NCBI GenBank assembly: GCA_016296415.1
Contig: JAEDJH010000002.1
Span: 1 to 46,808 of the forward strand
DNA from: Clostridia bacterium
GTDB lineage: Bacteria; Bacillota; Clostridia; Christensenellales; CAG-138
Direction of reading: 5' to 3'
Length of the DNA: 46,808 nucleotides
Below are positions 25,086 through 33,540 of this stretch, one piece after another. The position numbers and the translations under genes were made by a program. The notes beneath the pieces are model-generated. The model worked only from the letters and a program-made list of their open reading frames with translations, was not told where the DNA came from and did no database searches. How positions within the stretch are numbered: position 1 is the stretch's first letter; each line of letters starts with the position of its first letter.

Positions 25086-25515
25086 AAAAGCAAGGAAATA
25101 CAGGCAGAGGGTGAACGAAAAGGCACCCAAGAGCCATGTTTTTATGCAGTGTGTAAATGCCTTTTGGGTGGGCGGACTTATATGCTGCATAGGTCAGGCG
25201 CTGAATCTGATAGGCTCGGAGCTTTTGTGGCTCGATTCTGATGATACGTCGGCGTTTACGTCGATCGTGCTGATATTTTTGGGCGCATTCCTTACGGGTC
25301 TGGGCGTTTACGACAAGATAGGCTCGTTTGCGGGTGCAGGCTCCATTGTCCCCATAACCGGCTTTGCAAACTCTATAGTTGCGCCGGCGATGGAGCATAA
25401 ATACGAGGGCTATGTTCTCGGCGTGGGAGCACAGCTTTTCAGCATAGCCGGGCCCGTACTTGTGTACGGCATAACCACGTCCGTAATAGTGGGGCTGATA
25501 GCCTGCATCGTTTAG
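25072..25515 (+). CDS. spoVAC: Stage V sporulation protein AC
   Basis: Membrane protein of 147 residues, part of the SpoVA channel that takes up dipicolinic acid in the forespore and releases it in germination; SpoVAC is described as mechanosensitive. It has an N-terminal basic cytoplasmic part, then about four helices, with FWVGGLICCIGQ near residue 35 and FAGAGSIVPITGFANSI near residue 85, both family hallmarks. The GTG start at 25072 is chosen because AAGGAGGAGAAGG precedes it. It is the first spoVA gene here; the usual spoVAA and spoVAB are absent, as is common in Clostridia. Confidence 0.93.
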   Translation: MQDSEKARKYRQRVNEKAPKSHVFMQCVNAFWVGGLICCIGQALNLIGSELLWLDSDDTSAFTSIVLIFLGAFLTGLGVYDKIGSFAGAGSIVPITGFANSIVAPAMEHKYEGYVLGVGAQLFSIAGPVLVYGITTSVIVGLIACIV

Positions 25516-25543
25516 ACCGTGCGGAAGGGATGGAATACTTCGA

Positions 25544-26590
25544 ATGAATACCAAGTGTATAGGAAAAAGAACGGTAAGGTTTCAAACACCGCCGAGAATA
25601 CTTTCAACCGGAACGATAGTCGGTGACGTCGAGGGTGAAGGGCCGCTCGGAAGCTATTTTGACATAATACTCAAGGACGATATGTGGGGCGAAAAGAGCT
25701 ACGAAAAGTGCGAGTGCAAGATGTTTGAACAGTCGGTGAGGACGGCGCTGGAGAAGATAGGCATGGATACGGAGAAATTGGATATTGTCCTCGGCGGCGA
25801 TCTTCTGAACCAGCTTATCACCGCAAACTTTGCCGCACGGCAGCTCGGACGACCGTTTTTGGGGCTGTACGGTGCGTGCTCGACCATGGCGGAGGGACTT
25901 CTTGTGGGCAGCATGCTCATTGACGGAGGCTTTGCAAACTACGTTTCGGCAACCGCAAGCAGTCATTTTTCCACGGCTGAAAGGCAGTTCAGGATGCCGC
26001 TCGAGCTGGGCGGACAAACGCCGCCAACATCTCAGCGTACCGTTACGGGGGCAGGAACGGTGATTATCTGCGATGGGCAGAATGCGGCGGATAAGAATAA
26101 CTCACTCAGCATATTTGAAAACATTGTCGTAGTGGGCGGAACAATAGGAAAGGTAATAGACTACGGCATAACGGATGCAAACAACATGGGCGGCGTTATG
26201 GCGCCCGCCGCCGCAGATACCCTCCTGACATATCTTGAGGAAAGCGGTGAGACGATTGAAGATTTTGATTACATTATCACGGGGGATCTCGGCTCGTTTG
26301 GCGCAAAGATGTTCAAGGAGCTTTGCCATGACTCGGGAGTAGAGCTTGGCGACAAGCATATCGACTGCGGCAACATAATGTTTTTACCTCAGCAGAACAC
26401 GAAATGCGGCGGAAGCGGATGCGGATGTGCGGCAACGGTCTTTGGCGGCTATTTGCTAAAGCGCATGGAGGCAGGGGATTTTAAACGGGTTTTGTTCATG
26501 GCAACCGGCGCACTGATGAGCCCCGTATCAAGCATGCAGGGTGAATCTATACCCGCCATTGCACACGCAGTTGTGGTTGAAAGGAGATAA
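25544..26590 (+). CDS. spoVAD: Stage V sporulation protein AD
   Basis: Peripheral SpoVA protein of 348 residues with a thiolase-like fold that binds dipicolinic acid. It shows GPLGSYFDIIL near residue 35, the LLNQLITANFAAR helix, GACSTMAEGLLVG near 110, the CGGSGCGCAATVFGGYLLKRM stretch near 290 and the C-terminal GALMSPVSSMQGESIPAIAHAV. The catalytic cysteine of true thiolases is not expected to function. Spacing is 28 bp from spoVAC and 4 bp to spoVAE, so one transcript. The ribosome site is weak for ATG 25544. Confidence 0.95.
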   Translation: MNTKCIGKRTVRFQTPPRILSTGTIVGDVEGEGPLGSYFDIILKDDMWGEKSYEKCECKMFEQSVRTALEKIGMDTEKLDIVLGGDLLNQLITANFAARQLGRPFLGLYGACSTMAEGLLVGSMLIDGGFANYVSATASSHFSTAERQFRMPLELGGQTPPTSQRTVTGAGTVIICDGQNAADKNNSLSIFENIVVVGGTIGKVIDYGITDANNMGGVMAPAAADTLLTYLEESGETIEDFDYIITGDLGSFGAKMFKELCHDSGVELGDKHIDCGNIMFLPQQNTKCGGSGCGCAATVFGGYLLKRMEAGDFKRVLFMATGALMSPVSSMQGESIPAIAHAVVVERR

Positions 26591-26594
26591 GACT

Positions 26595-26957
26595 ATGGTC
26601 ACGGATTTTATATGGGCGTTCATAATCGGCGGATTGATATGTGTTGTGGGGCAGCTGCTGCTTTCATATACGCGGCTGACTTCTGCGAGAATACTTGTCG
26701 TTTTTGTTACAGCGGGCGTTATTCTGACCGCCATCGGCGTATATGAGCCGCTTGTTGATCTTGCCGGCGCAGGGGCAACGGTGCCGCTTATGGGCTTTGG
26801 CTATGCGCTTGCAAAGGGTGCGATAGAGGGAGCAATGGAAAACGGCATATTCGGCGCCGTCACCGGAGGAATTATTGCCACTGCCGCAGGCGTTGCGGCG
26901 GCGATCGTGTTCGGATACCTTAACGCCCTGATCTTCAAGCCGAGAACGAAGAAATAA
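26595..26957 (+). CDS. spoVAE: Stage V sporulation protein AE (SpoVAEb type)
   Basis: Membrane protein of 120 residues with about four helices and a basic C-terminal tail. It shows the family segments FIIGGLICVVGQLLL near residue 10 and LAGAGATVPLMGFGYALAKGA near 55, parallel to SpoVAC. ATG 26595 is preceded by AAAGGAG; the in-frame ATG at 26541 lies within spoVAD and is rejected. It is the last gene of the operon and is followed by a strong convergent terminator. No spoVAF or gpr follows. Confidence 0.93.
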   Translation: MVTDFIWAFIIGGLICVVGQLLLSYTRLTSARILVVFVTAGVILTAIGVYEPLVDLAGAGATVPLMGFGYALAKGAIEGAMENGIFGAVTGGIIATAAGVAAAIVFGYLNALIFKPRTKK

Positions 26958-26967
26958 GCTAATAAAA

Positions 26968-27006
26968 AAGCGTGGATAAGACGGAAGATCCGTTTTATTC
27001 ACGCTT
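26968..27006. terminator. Bidirectional terminator between spoVAE and the convergent VanW gene
   Basis: An 18-bp imperfect stem (26968-26985 with 26989-27006; the mismatches are G-U) closes on a 3-nt loop. The minus-strand tail is CTTTTTTATT, a good terminator for the VanW gene; the plus tail is weaker. Confidence 0.8.
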
Positions 27007-27026
27007 GTATTACGTGCGGCTGAGGT

Positions 27027-28532
27027 TTAGTTGATGGAAAAGACCTGATACTCGGGCAAAAGCGGTTCTCCCGCATAGCCCCTCCATACGAATATGCGCA
27101 GAGGGTGCATATTGTATTTGGAGGTGTTGACCAAAACCTTTTTTACGACGACGTCGTCCTTGTAATAAACGGCATAGGCCTCGTATATAGTCCCTACTAT
27201 CGGGTTGTTCTTTATCTGCCAGTAGGGAGCCTGAAGTGCGGAGGTCTGCACATATTCGGTCTCCGTTGGTGGAATTTCCTTGATGAACTCGGATACGAAC
27301 TCAATTTTGTCGTAGGGGAGAGTTTCGCCGTAAATTGCACAGTGCATCTCCTGAGCCTTGCGGTCAACCCAAGTGAAAATGTAAATATCGTGTCCCGTGT
27401 TGTTGCGGAACTGAAAATCTATGCGGCCGCTGTCGATGGTTGCGTCAAGTCCGCCGTCGGCATAGGCACTCTTTTTGGTATGATTTCTGCGGTAAACGAT
27501 CTCAAGGTCTGCGGTAACGGCGGCATTATAGATGGTGGTTGATACCTGGCATACGCCGCCGCCGGGCTGATCCTCGGTGCCTGCGCCGCCGTCGATTATT
27601 GCACCGGCAGGTTTCCATCCGGATTGGAGAGTGCGGAATCCGAGAATGTCGTTGCAGGAGAATATTTCGCCGGGCTTGATAACTGTTCCGTTGATTATTC
27701 CGGCGGCCTTTCGGATATTGTGAACTCGGTTGGAGCTGTTGCCGGACCTGTAGGAGGTGACGGCATGCGAGCGCAGATTAACGTAAGGCAGCAGATCGGA
27801 ATCGGACACCTCGGGTGGAACAGGCTTTTCTTCGGCCTCGACCTTTACATCGTAGCCGCCTGCATTTACTACAGCTGCAATATCTTGAGAGAGCTTATCG
27901 GAGTTAAGCTCAACTCCGTTCAGGGATTTTGTGACGGTGATGGTCACGTTTTCTTCGTCGATGATGACGCCTGCGGAAATGGGGTCGATAGCAATCTTTT
28001 CGGCAATATCCTTAATAAATTCGGTTTCGGACGTTATTTTGGCAAAGTAGCGGAACTCGACGTCATAGCCGTTTTCCTTAATGTCATCCCTCATTGCGGT
28101 CAATTCTTCGTAGCTGCCGCTTCGTGCATGATTGAAAAGTTCTGTAAGAGTTTCCTCAAGATTCGTGGTAAACTCAAAATCGGACTCGCTTGCAAAGAAG
28201 CTTTGTCCCATATACTCAATTTCAATATTCATCTGTGGGATATTGCTGTCGATGGCATCGCTTACAATGGGGAGAGCCTCCTCATAGGTAAGGTTTCCCA
28301 CGGGAATGCCATATACGGTCATTCCTTCCAAAAACGTGTTGCGGTGAACAAGCTGAAGTCGCTCGGTTTCCTGTTCATAGGCAAGCTGCTCTGCGGCTTT
28401 GCGGGTCTCCATATCCTTGTACGCGGACGAAAGCGTAAAGCCCATAGCACCGAGGAACACAAAAAAGGCAGCAAGAGAGCAACCGAATATCAACCATTTT
28501 GAAGTTTTATTTTTTACCGCAGATTCTTCCAT
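27027..28532 (-). CDS. VanW-family protein with an N-terminal YoaR-like domain
   Basis: Membrane-anchored extracytoplasmic protein of 501 residues. A single helix spans about residues 12-36. A YoaR-like putative peptidoglycan-binding region covers about 60-240 (YGIPVGNLTYEEA). The VanW domain lies at about 250-400, with NRVHNIRKAAGIINGTVIKPG, FSCNDILG, GGGVCQVSTTIYNAA and DATIDSGRIDFQFRN. The family is named after a gene of vancomycin-resistance clusters, but its role is unknown and this one is not near any van gene. A strong ribosome site (GGAGG) and promoter precede it. Monocistronic. Confidence 0.88.
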   Translation of the reverse strand: MEESAVKNKTSKWLIFGCSLAAFFVFLGAMGFTLSSAYKDMETRKAAEQLAYEQETERLQLVHRNTFLEGMTVYGIPVGNLTYEEALPIVSDAIDSNIPQMNIEIEYMGQSFFASESDFEFTTNLEETLTELFNHARSGSYEELTAMRDDIKENGYDVEFRYFAKITSETEFIKDIAEKIAIDPISAGVIIDEENVTITVTKSLNGVELNSDKLSQDIAAVVNAGGYDVKVEAEEKPVPPEVSDSDLLPYVNLRSHAVTSYRSGNSSNRVHNIRKAAGIINGTVIKPGEIFSCNDILGFRTLQSGWKPAGAIIDGGAGTEDQPGGGVCQVSTTIYNAAVTADLEIVYRRNHTKKSAYADGGLDATIDSGRIDFQFRNNTGHDIYIFTWVDRKAQEMHCAIYGETLPYDKIEFVSEFIKEIPPTETEYVQTSALQAPYWQIKNNPIVGTIYEAYAVYYKDDVVVKKVLVNTSKYNMHPLRIFVWRGYAGEPLLPEYQVFSIN

Positions 28533-28567
28533 TCAAACCTCCGAGGAAATATAAATGTTCATGTTTA

Positions 28568-28595
28568 ATTATAGCTTAAAATTACATTATTGCAA
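28568..28595 (-). promoter_or_regulatory. Sigma-A promoter for the VanW gene
   Basis: Minus-strand TTGCAA (28590-28595), 16 bp, perfect TATAAT (28568-28573), starting about 30 nt before the gene. Confidence 0.6.
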
Positions 28596-28651
28596 GGCAT
28601 AGCGAAAAATGTAATAAATTAGACATATATATTATCATGCGATTAAGCCCT

Positions 28652-30424
28652 TTAAGCGTCACCGAGCGCCTTTTTTATTTTCCAAAGGGATTCCTTATCG
28701 ACCAGGGCGGTGATTTTTGTGCCGCTTTCGTCGTGCTCCTCGGTGATAATGACGGCTTCGCTTCTTATGAGGTTCATCGTATCATATTTGGAATACGGCA
28801 CAACGAGCTCCACGGAGACCTTCCGATTCTGAAGAATTTCCGAAATCTTTGCCAAAAGGTTGTCAAGCCCCGCCCCGTTCAAAGCACTTGTGCAGACAAA
28901 ATCGCCCTTGCCGTATGCAAACGGCTCCTCAAGGCGGTCACATTTGTTATACACGTTTATTACGGGCGTATGCGATACGCCGAGAGAGGCAAGTACGTCC
29001 TCGACTACCTTCATCTGCGTTTCGTAATAATCGGAGGTGCAGTCAACCACGTGAAGGATAACGTCTGCCTGTGCGACCTCCTCAAGTGTGGAGCGAAACG
29101 CTTTTACAAGCTCGTGGGGGAGCTTGTTTATAAAGCCGACCGTGTCTGAAAGCAGTACGGAGGTTTTGTCGTTAAGCTGAATTTGCCGAACGACCGTATC
29201 GAGGGTTGCAAAAAGCATATCCTCCGCAAGCACGCTGGAGCCGGAGAGCGCATTGAGCAGGGTGCTTTTGCCTGCGTTGGTATAGCCTACGAGCGACACA
29301 AGCGGAATGGTGTTTGCATTTCTTCGCTCACGCCGCAGGCTGCGCTGTTTCTCGATCTCGCCAAGCTCCTGTTCGAGCTCGAAAATTCGCCTGCTTATGC
29401 GCCGCCTGTCGATCTCCAGCTTTTTCTCGCCGGGACCTCTTGTGCCGATTCCGCCGCCGAGCCTTGACATGGAGCGTCCCTGTCCCAAAAGGCGGGGGAG
29501 CCTGTACTTGAGCTGCGCCAGTTCAACCTGCAGACGTCCCTCCTTCGATTGCGCCCTTGAAGCAAAAATGTCAAGTATCAGCGTAGTGCGGTCGATCACG
29601 AAAGCACCAAGGATGTTTTCAAGATTTTTTATCTGTATGGCGGAAAGCTCATCGTCGAAAATGAACAGATCTGCCTCAAGCTCGCTTCCCATCAGCTTAA
29701 GCTCGTCGGCTTTGCCGCTTCCGATATATGTTGCATTATCCACGGAACGCTTGCGCTGGCAGCTTCGCCCGACCACCTCTGCGCCTGCTGTGGCGGCAAG
29801 CTCGGCAAGCTCGTCGAGCGTGTCATAGTCCTCGCTGTTTTCTATCCCGACGAGGATGGCACGTTCCTTCCGTGCCTGCACAACCTCCTTAGTGCCGGAT
29901 TTAAGCATATCGTCCACGTTGTAAATTTCGTTTACGAGCAAGGAGTGGGGAAGCCTGCTCAGTCCATACGGGCCGTAAACTGTGACGCTCCGTTCGGATT
30001 CGACAAGCTCGCCAAGGAATGCGCAGTATATACCTGCGGGTTTTCCGTCTCTGACGCCGATTGAGGCCATACAGTCAAGGCGCATACTCCTGAGCGTGCC
30101 GAGGTCAACACCGGAAGGGCGTCCGTCGCCGTTGGGATGCGTGTGTATGCAGCGCACGCCGCAAAGCCGGTCTATGTTTCTGACAAGGCGCATATTGGGC
30201 ATGGATACAGTGTTGGCATCGCCTATCGAAACGTCCTTTATGCGACCGTCCCTGCCGATATACACTGATATTTCGTGTCCGAGCAGTCCCGTATACTCGC
30301 ACATCGTTTCAACAAGTTCCGCCGAAATGAATTCGGAGGAGTGACAGTGCATATCATACATACCTTCCATTTTGGAAAGCACGCTTTGTCTTATTCCGCC
30401 AATGTTTCCGTTTATCTTCGTCAT
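28652..30424 (-). CDS. hflX: Ribosome-splitting GTPase HflX with an N-terminal JAMM-like domain
   Basis: HflX binds the 50S subunit and recycles stalled ribosomes. At 590 residues this one is about 170 longer than classical HflX. Typical HflX starts near residue 186 (KERAILVGIE), followed by ATYIGSGKADEL and the RLGGGIGTRGPGEKKLE loop. A coiled-coil (about 345-372) leads to the G domain with Walker A G380-YTNAGKS-T388, DTVGFI and NKCD. The extra N-terminal part carries H94-T-H96-P, then S104-x-x-D107, spaced exactly like a JAMM metalloprotease site, with a possible upstream Glu (E51). AAGGA lies 7 nt before ATG and a strong promoter precedes it. Monocistronic. Confidence 0.92.
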   Translation of the reverse strand: MTKINGNIGGIRQSVLSKMEGMYDMHCHSSEFISAELVETMCEYTGLLGHEISVYIGRDGRIKDVSIGDANTVSMPNMRLVRNIDRLCGVRCIHTHPNGDGRPSGVDLGTLRSMRLDCMASIGVRDGKPAGIYCAFLGELVESERSVTVYGPYGLSRLPHSLLVNEIYNVDDMLKSGTKEVVQARKERAILVGIENSEDYDTLDELAELAATAGAEVVGRSCQRKRSVDNATYIGSGKADELKLMGSELEADLFIFDDELSAIQIKNLENILGAFVIDRTTLILDIFASRAQSKEGRLQVELAQLKYRLPRLLGQGRSMSRLGGGIGTRGPGEKKLEIDRRRISRRIFELEQELGEIEKQRSLRRERRNANTIPLVSLVGYTNAGKSTLLNALSGSSVLAEDMLFATLDTVVRQIQLNDKTSVLLSDTVGFINKLPHELVKAFRSTLEEVAQADVILHVVDCTSDYYETQMKVVEDVLASLGVSHTPVINVYNKCDRLEEPFAYGKGDFVCTSALNGAGLDNLLAKISEILQNRKVSVELVVPYSKYDTMNLIRSEAVIITEEHDESGTKITALVDKESLWKIKKALGDA

Positions 30425-30452
30425 ATCAATATCCTTGTACGAATTTTGTATA

Positions 30453-30481
30453 ATTATACATCCATCGGCACAAAATGTGAA
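30453..30481 (-). promoter_or_regulatory. Sigma-A promoter for hflX
   Basis: Minus-strand TTCACA (30476-30481), 17 bp, perfect TATAAT (30453-30458). It fills the short gap after the symporter stop codon at 30485. Confidence 0.7.
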
Positions 30482-30484
30482 GCG

Positions 30485-31825
30485 TCAACGGTAATGGTTA
30501 AGCAGCTTTATCGCCCTATCGGAAAGCAGCAGAGTGACGGGCATGCTTAAAACAGCCATCAAAAGGTTGCACGCCTCCCCGAACGCCCAAACATAGTCCA
30601 CGGAGATCACTCCGCCGAGTGCAATGGCGATGACAAGCACTGTGCGAAACGGCGCTATTGCCCGCTGACCGAAAAGAAATTCGGCGCATTTTTGACCGTA
30701 CAGCGACCAGCCGACTATGGATGTGATGGCGAATAGAAACACCGACACGCTCAAAAACACGCCCGAGGCGGTATTACCGAATACCGTGGCAAAGGCATTT
30801 TTTGCAAGCAGCATTCCGGACACGTTCGCACCGCCGTAGGGTATGGCGATGCCGGAGCAAAGTATAACAAGCGCCGTTACGGTGCATATAAGTATAGTGT
30901 CGATAAATACCTCGGCTATTCCGAGCATGCCCTGCTTTAATGTGTCGTTTGTGGCGGCGGCTGCATGCGCCATCGGTGCAGAGCCTATGCCGGCTTCGTT
31001 TGAAAACGTACCCTTTACAAAGCCGACACGCATCGCCCGAAGCACGCCGAAGCCAACACCGCCGCCGATGACGGAGCGTAGACCGAACGCCTCCTTTATT
31101 ATGCTTTGGAGGGAGGGAAGAATAAGCCCTGCATTGGAAAAAATTATTATTGTACCTGCAAGCACATACAAAATACCCATAAGGGGAACGGTGCAGGACG
31201 CAAAGTTCATTATTCCCGTCGTTCCTTTGAAAATTATTATGCCGCAGATTGCTGCGGAGACAACGGATGCCGCAGCAGCGACAAATAAGCTGTCGGAATT
31301 GAAGAGGGCGAGAGCACCCGAGGCGATGGTGTTGGATTGTATCATTCCGCCGCCGAAAACGGTGCTGAGCATGCAAAAAAGCGCAAACAGCCTTGCTATG
31401 GGCATTGCGCCCCGTCCAAGACCGTTCATTATGCAGTACATTGTACCGCCCACCCATTCGCCGTTGGCGTTTTTTTGCCTGTATTTTAACGCAAGGACGA
31501 TTTCGACGCATTTTACCGCCATGCCCAAAAAGCCGCTTACCCACATCCAGAATATCGCTCCGGGACCGCCCATGACGAGCGCAAGGGCCACTCCGGCTAT
31601 GTTTGCCGTGCCTATCGAGCCGCCGAGCGCCGCCGCAAGCGCCTTCACGGGGCTTACCCCATCGCACCTCCCCGACGAACAGCGCGAGCGCTTTCGCGAT
31701 ATGCCCGATAAAATGCACCGAAACGAGGTGAACAGATGACGAAACTGGAAAAAGCGTGTCTTTACGGTAAGATATGCACCCGATGAGAGCAAAAGCACGG
31801 ATACTGCCAGGGTAAATATTTCCAT
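30485..31825 (-). CDS. Alanine/glycine:cation symporter family protein (AGCS)
   Basis: Membrane symporter of 446 residues with about ten to eleven helices. Family marks are GAYLTVKTRFFQFRH near the start, ALAAALGGSIGTANIAGVALAL near residue 65, GPGAIFWMWVSGFLGMAVK, the YRQKNANGEWVGGTMYCIMNGL loop and VKGTFSNEAGIGSAPMAHAAA near residue 265. It probably takes up alanine or glycine with sodium or protons. I prefer ATG 31825, with GAAAGG 12 nt upstream; earlier in-frame ATGs at 31852 and 31891 lack a ribosome site, so the true N terminus may be up to 22 residues longer. It is divergent from spoIIGA. Confidence 0.88.
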   Translation of the reverse strand: MEIFTLAVSVLLLSSGAYLTVKTRFFQFRHLFTSFRCILSGISRKRSRCSSGRCDGVSPVKALAAALGGSIGTANIAGVALALVMGGPGAIFWMWVSGFLGMAVKCVEIVLALKYRQKNANGEWVGGTMYCIMNGLGRGAMPIARLFALFCMLSTVFGGGMIQSNTIASGALALFNSDSLFVAAAASVVSAAICGIIIFKGTTGIMNFASCTVPLMGILYVLAGTIIIFSNAGLILPSLQSIIKEAFGLRSVIGGGVGFGVLRAMRVGFVKGTFSNEAGIGSAPMAHAAAATNDTLKQGMLGIAEVFIDTILICTVTALVILCSGIAIPYGGANVSGMLLAKNAFATVFGNTASGVFLSVSVFLFAITSIVGWSLYGQKCAEFLFGQRAIAPFRTVLVIAIALGGVISVDYVWAFGEACNLLMAVLSMPVTLLLSDRAIKLLNHYR

Positions 31826-31986
31826 AAACGGGACGCACCTTTCAAAAAACATAATGCCGCCGGCAAAGGCTCTATCAACCATATTCACCATATTACGGTA
31901 TTATTCATAACCGCCGTTCTACATATATAGAATAATGAATATGCTACTATTGACCGTATCAAAGGGGAAGGCGGCAGGCAGCACGA

Positions 31987-32772
31987 ATGATCGCAGAGCT
32001 GTATTTGATAGACAATGCCGTGATGAACATTCTTGTCATCCGACTTGCGGCGGCCATTTCAGGAAGGCGTGTAAAACCGGTACGGGCTGTACTTTTCGCT
32101 TCGGCGGGGGCGATATACGCCCTTGCGGCGGCATCGGCTTCGGCACTTATGATGCACTGGACGCTTAAAATCGCAGGAAGCCTGATACTTTCCGCTGTGC
32201 TTTCGTTCGGAAGCGTCAAGGAGTATTTTGTGGGAGCTGTTTCAATGTTTGCGGCGATATTCGTTGCCGGAGGGGCGGTGACTTGTGTTGCCCTGCTGGC
32301 ATCGAGGGGATTTGGAAGCTTGGAAAGTCTGTCACCATTGACGGCGATCGCAGGAGCGTTCATTACATACCTTCTTCCTTATGCGGTAAGACGGCTCAGG
32401 GGAGAAAGGGCGAACGACGGGGAGGTTCTCGAGCTTGTGATAACAAACCAAGGGCAAAGATACAGCCTGAAAGCCGTGCTGGATACGGGGAATATGCTGA
32501 TTGAGCCGATAAGCGGCCTTCCGGTAATAGTGATACATTCAAAGGCACGGGAGGAAAATGCGACTATTCCCATTCCTGCCTCAACGGTTTTCGGGGACGG
32601 AATGCTGTTTGGGTTCAGACCCGACAGGATTGAGCTGAACGGGAAGCAGATAGACGCCGTTGTCGTTCGGGCGAAGCGAGGCTTTGGGGATTATGAGGCA
32701 CTTATACCGCCGTGCTTTATAAAGATGCAGGAGAGGGGAGAGATGAGGGAAGATGGTCAGGCTGTTTTATAA
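31987..32772 (+). CDS. spoIIGA: Sigma-E processing peptidase SpoIIGA
   Basis: Membrane-bound aspartic protease that removes the pro-sequence of sigma-E in the mother cell after polar septation, triggered by SpoIIR from the forespore. The 261 residues comprise five N-terminal helices (about residues 3-133) and a cytoplasmic protease domain with the catalytic motif D166-T-G-N followed by LIEPISGLPVIV. It is somewhat shorter than the B. subtilis protein. The ribosome site is weak. No convincing Spo0A boxes or sigma-A promoter were found upstream. It overlaps sigE by 20 bp. Confidence 0.92.
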   Translation: MIAELYLIDNAVMNILVIRLAAAISGRRVKPVRAVLFASAGAIYALAAASASALMMHWTLKIAGSLILSAVLSFGSVKEYFVGAVSMFAAIFVAGGAVTCVALLASRGFGSLESLSPLTAIAGAFITYLLPYAVRRLRGERANDGEVLELVITNQGQRYSLKAVLDTGNMLIEPISGLPVIVIHSKAREENATIPIPASTVFGDGMLFGFRPDRIELNGKQIDAVVVRAKRGFGDYEALIPPCFIKMQERGEMREDGQAVL

Positions 32773-33460
32773 GCTGCTCGAAAGGATATACAGAAGATTT
32801 GGCATAAAGGCCGGCGTCTATTACATAAATACCGGAGAAACGCTGCCGCCGCCGCTGTCCAGAGAGGAGGAGGCGGTGCTGATGCAAAGGCTACAAATGA
32901 GCGATCTGTCGGTCAGGCAGATATTGATAGAAAGAAATCTGCGGCTTGTGGTGTATATCGCCAGAAAGTTTGAAAACACGGGCATACCGATAGAGGATCT
33001 TGTGTCGATCGGCACGATAGGGCTTATCAAGGCGGTAAATACATTTAACACGGGCAAGAAAATCAAGCTCGCAACATACGCCTCAAGATGTATCGAAAAC
33101 GAAATACTGATGTTTTTAAGGCGCACATGCAAATTAAAGTCCGAGGTTTCGCTCGACGAGCCGCTGAACGTGGACTGGGACGGTAATGAGCTTTTGCTGT
33201 CGGACATACTCGGCACGGACTCGGATGCGGTGTCCCGCAGTCTGGAGGAGCAGGTGGATAAGGAGCTTTTGTTTACCGCAATGCAAAAGCTCGACGACAG
33301 GGAGAGGCGTATAATGGAGATGCGCTACGGGCTGAACAATACAAAGGAATATACCCAGAAGCAGGTTGCGGATATGCTGGGCATTTCGCAAAGCTATATA
33401 TCACGCCTTGAAAAGCGCATAATTAAGCAGCTTAAAAGGGAGATAACGGCATTGCAATGA
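32753..33460 (+). CDS. sigE: RNA polymerase sporulation sigma factor sigma-E (pro-form)
   Basis: Mother-cell-specific sigma factor, 235 residues. It begins with a basic amphipathic pro-sequence (about 1-22), then GVYYINTGETLPPPLS, where cleavage by SpoIIGA is expected. Regions 2.1-2.4 include IERNLRLVVYIARKFENTGI and KIKLATYASRCIENEILMFLRR; the segment LDEPLNVDWDGNELLLSDILG is a sigma-E hallmark; region 4.2 is TQKQVADMLGISQSYISRLEKR. It is slightly shorter in the pro-region than B. subtilis. The start lies inside spoIIGA (20-bp overlap). sigG, often next, is not here. Confidence 0.96.
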   Translation: MVRLFYKLLERIYRRFGIKAGVYYINTGETLPPPLSREEEAVLMQRLQMSDLSVRQILIERNLRLVVYIARKFENTGIPIEDLVSIGTIGLIKAVNTFNTGKKIKLATYASRCIENEILMFLRRTCKLKSEVSLDEPLNVDWDGNELLLSDILGTDSDAVSRSLEEQVDKELLFTAMQKLDDRERRIMEMRYGLNNTKEYTQKQVADMLGISQSYISRLEKRIIKQLKREITALQ

Positions 33461-33479
33461 GTTTGCCGCCGCAAAATAC

Positions 33480-33508
33480 TTGATTATGACGGCATAGGCG
33501 TGTACAAT
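33480..33508 (+). promoter_or_regulatory. Sigma-A promoter for the DUF2156-GNAT pair
   Basis: TTGATT (33480-33485), 17 bp, TACAAT (33503-33508), 32 bp before the start codon and just after sigE. Confidence 0.55.
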
Positions 33509-33540
33509 ATTCCATAACTAAAGTTTTAACGGAGAGACTT

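Noticed and set aside
27027..28532. Vancomycin resistance gene because of the VanW domain
   Set aside because: VanW-domain proteins are common in Clostridia without resistance, and no van ligase, racemase or sensor gene is nearby.
30774..31838. Minus-strand 354-codon frame over the symporter gene
   Set aside because: Shifted-frame shadow of the AGCS gene with His/Arg/Cys-rich product.
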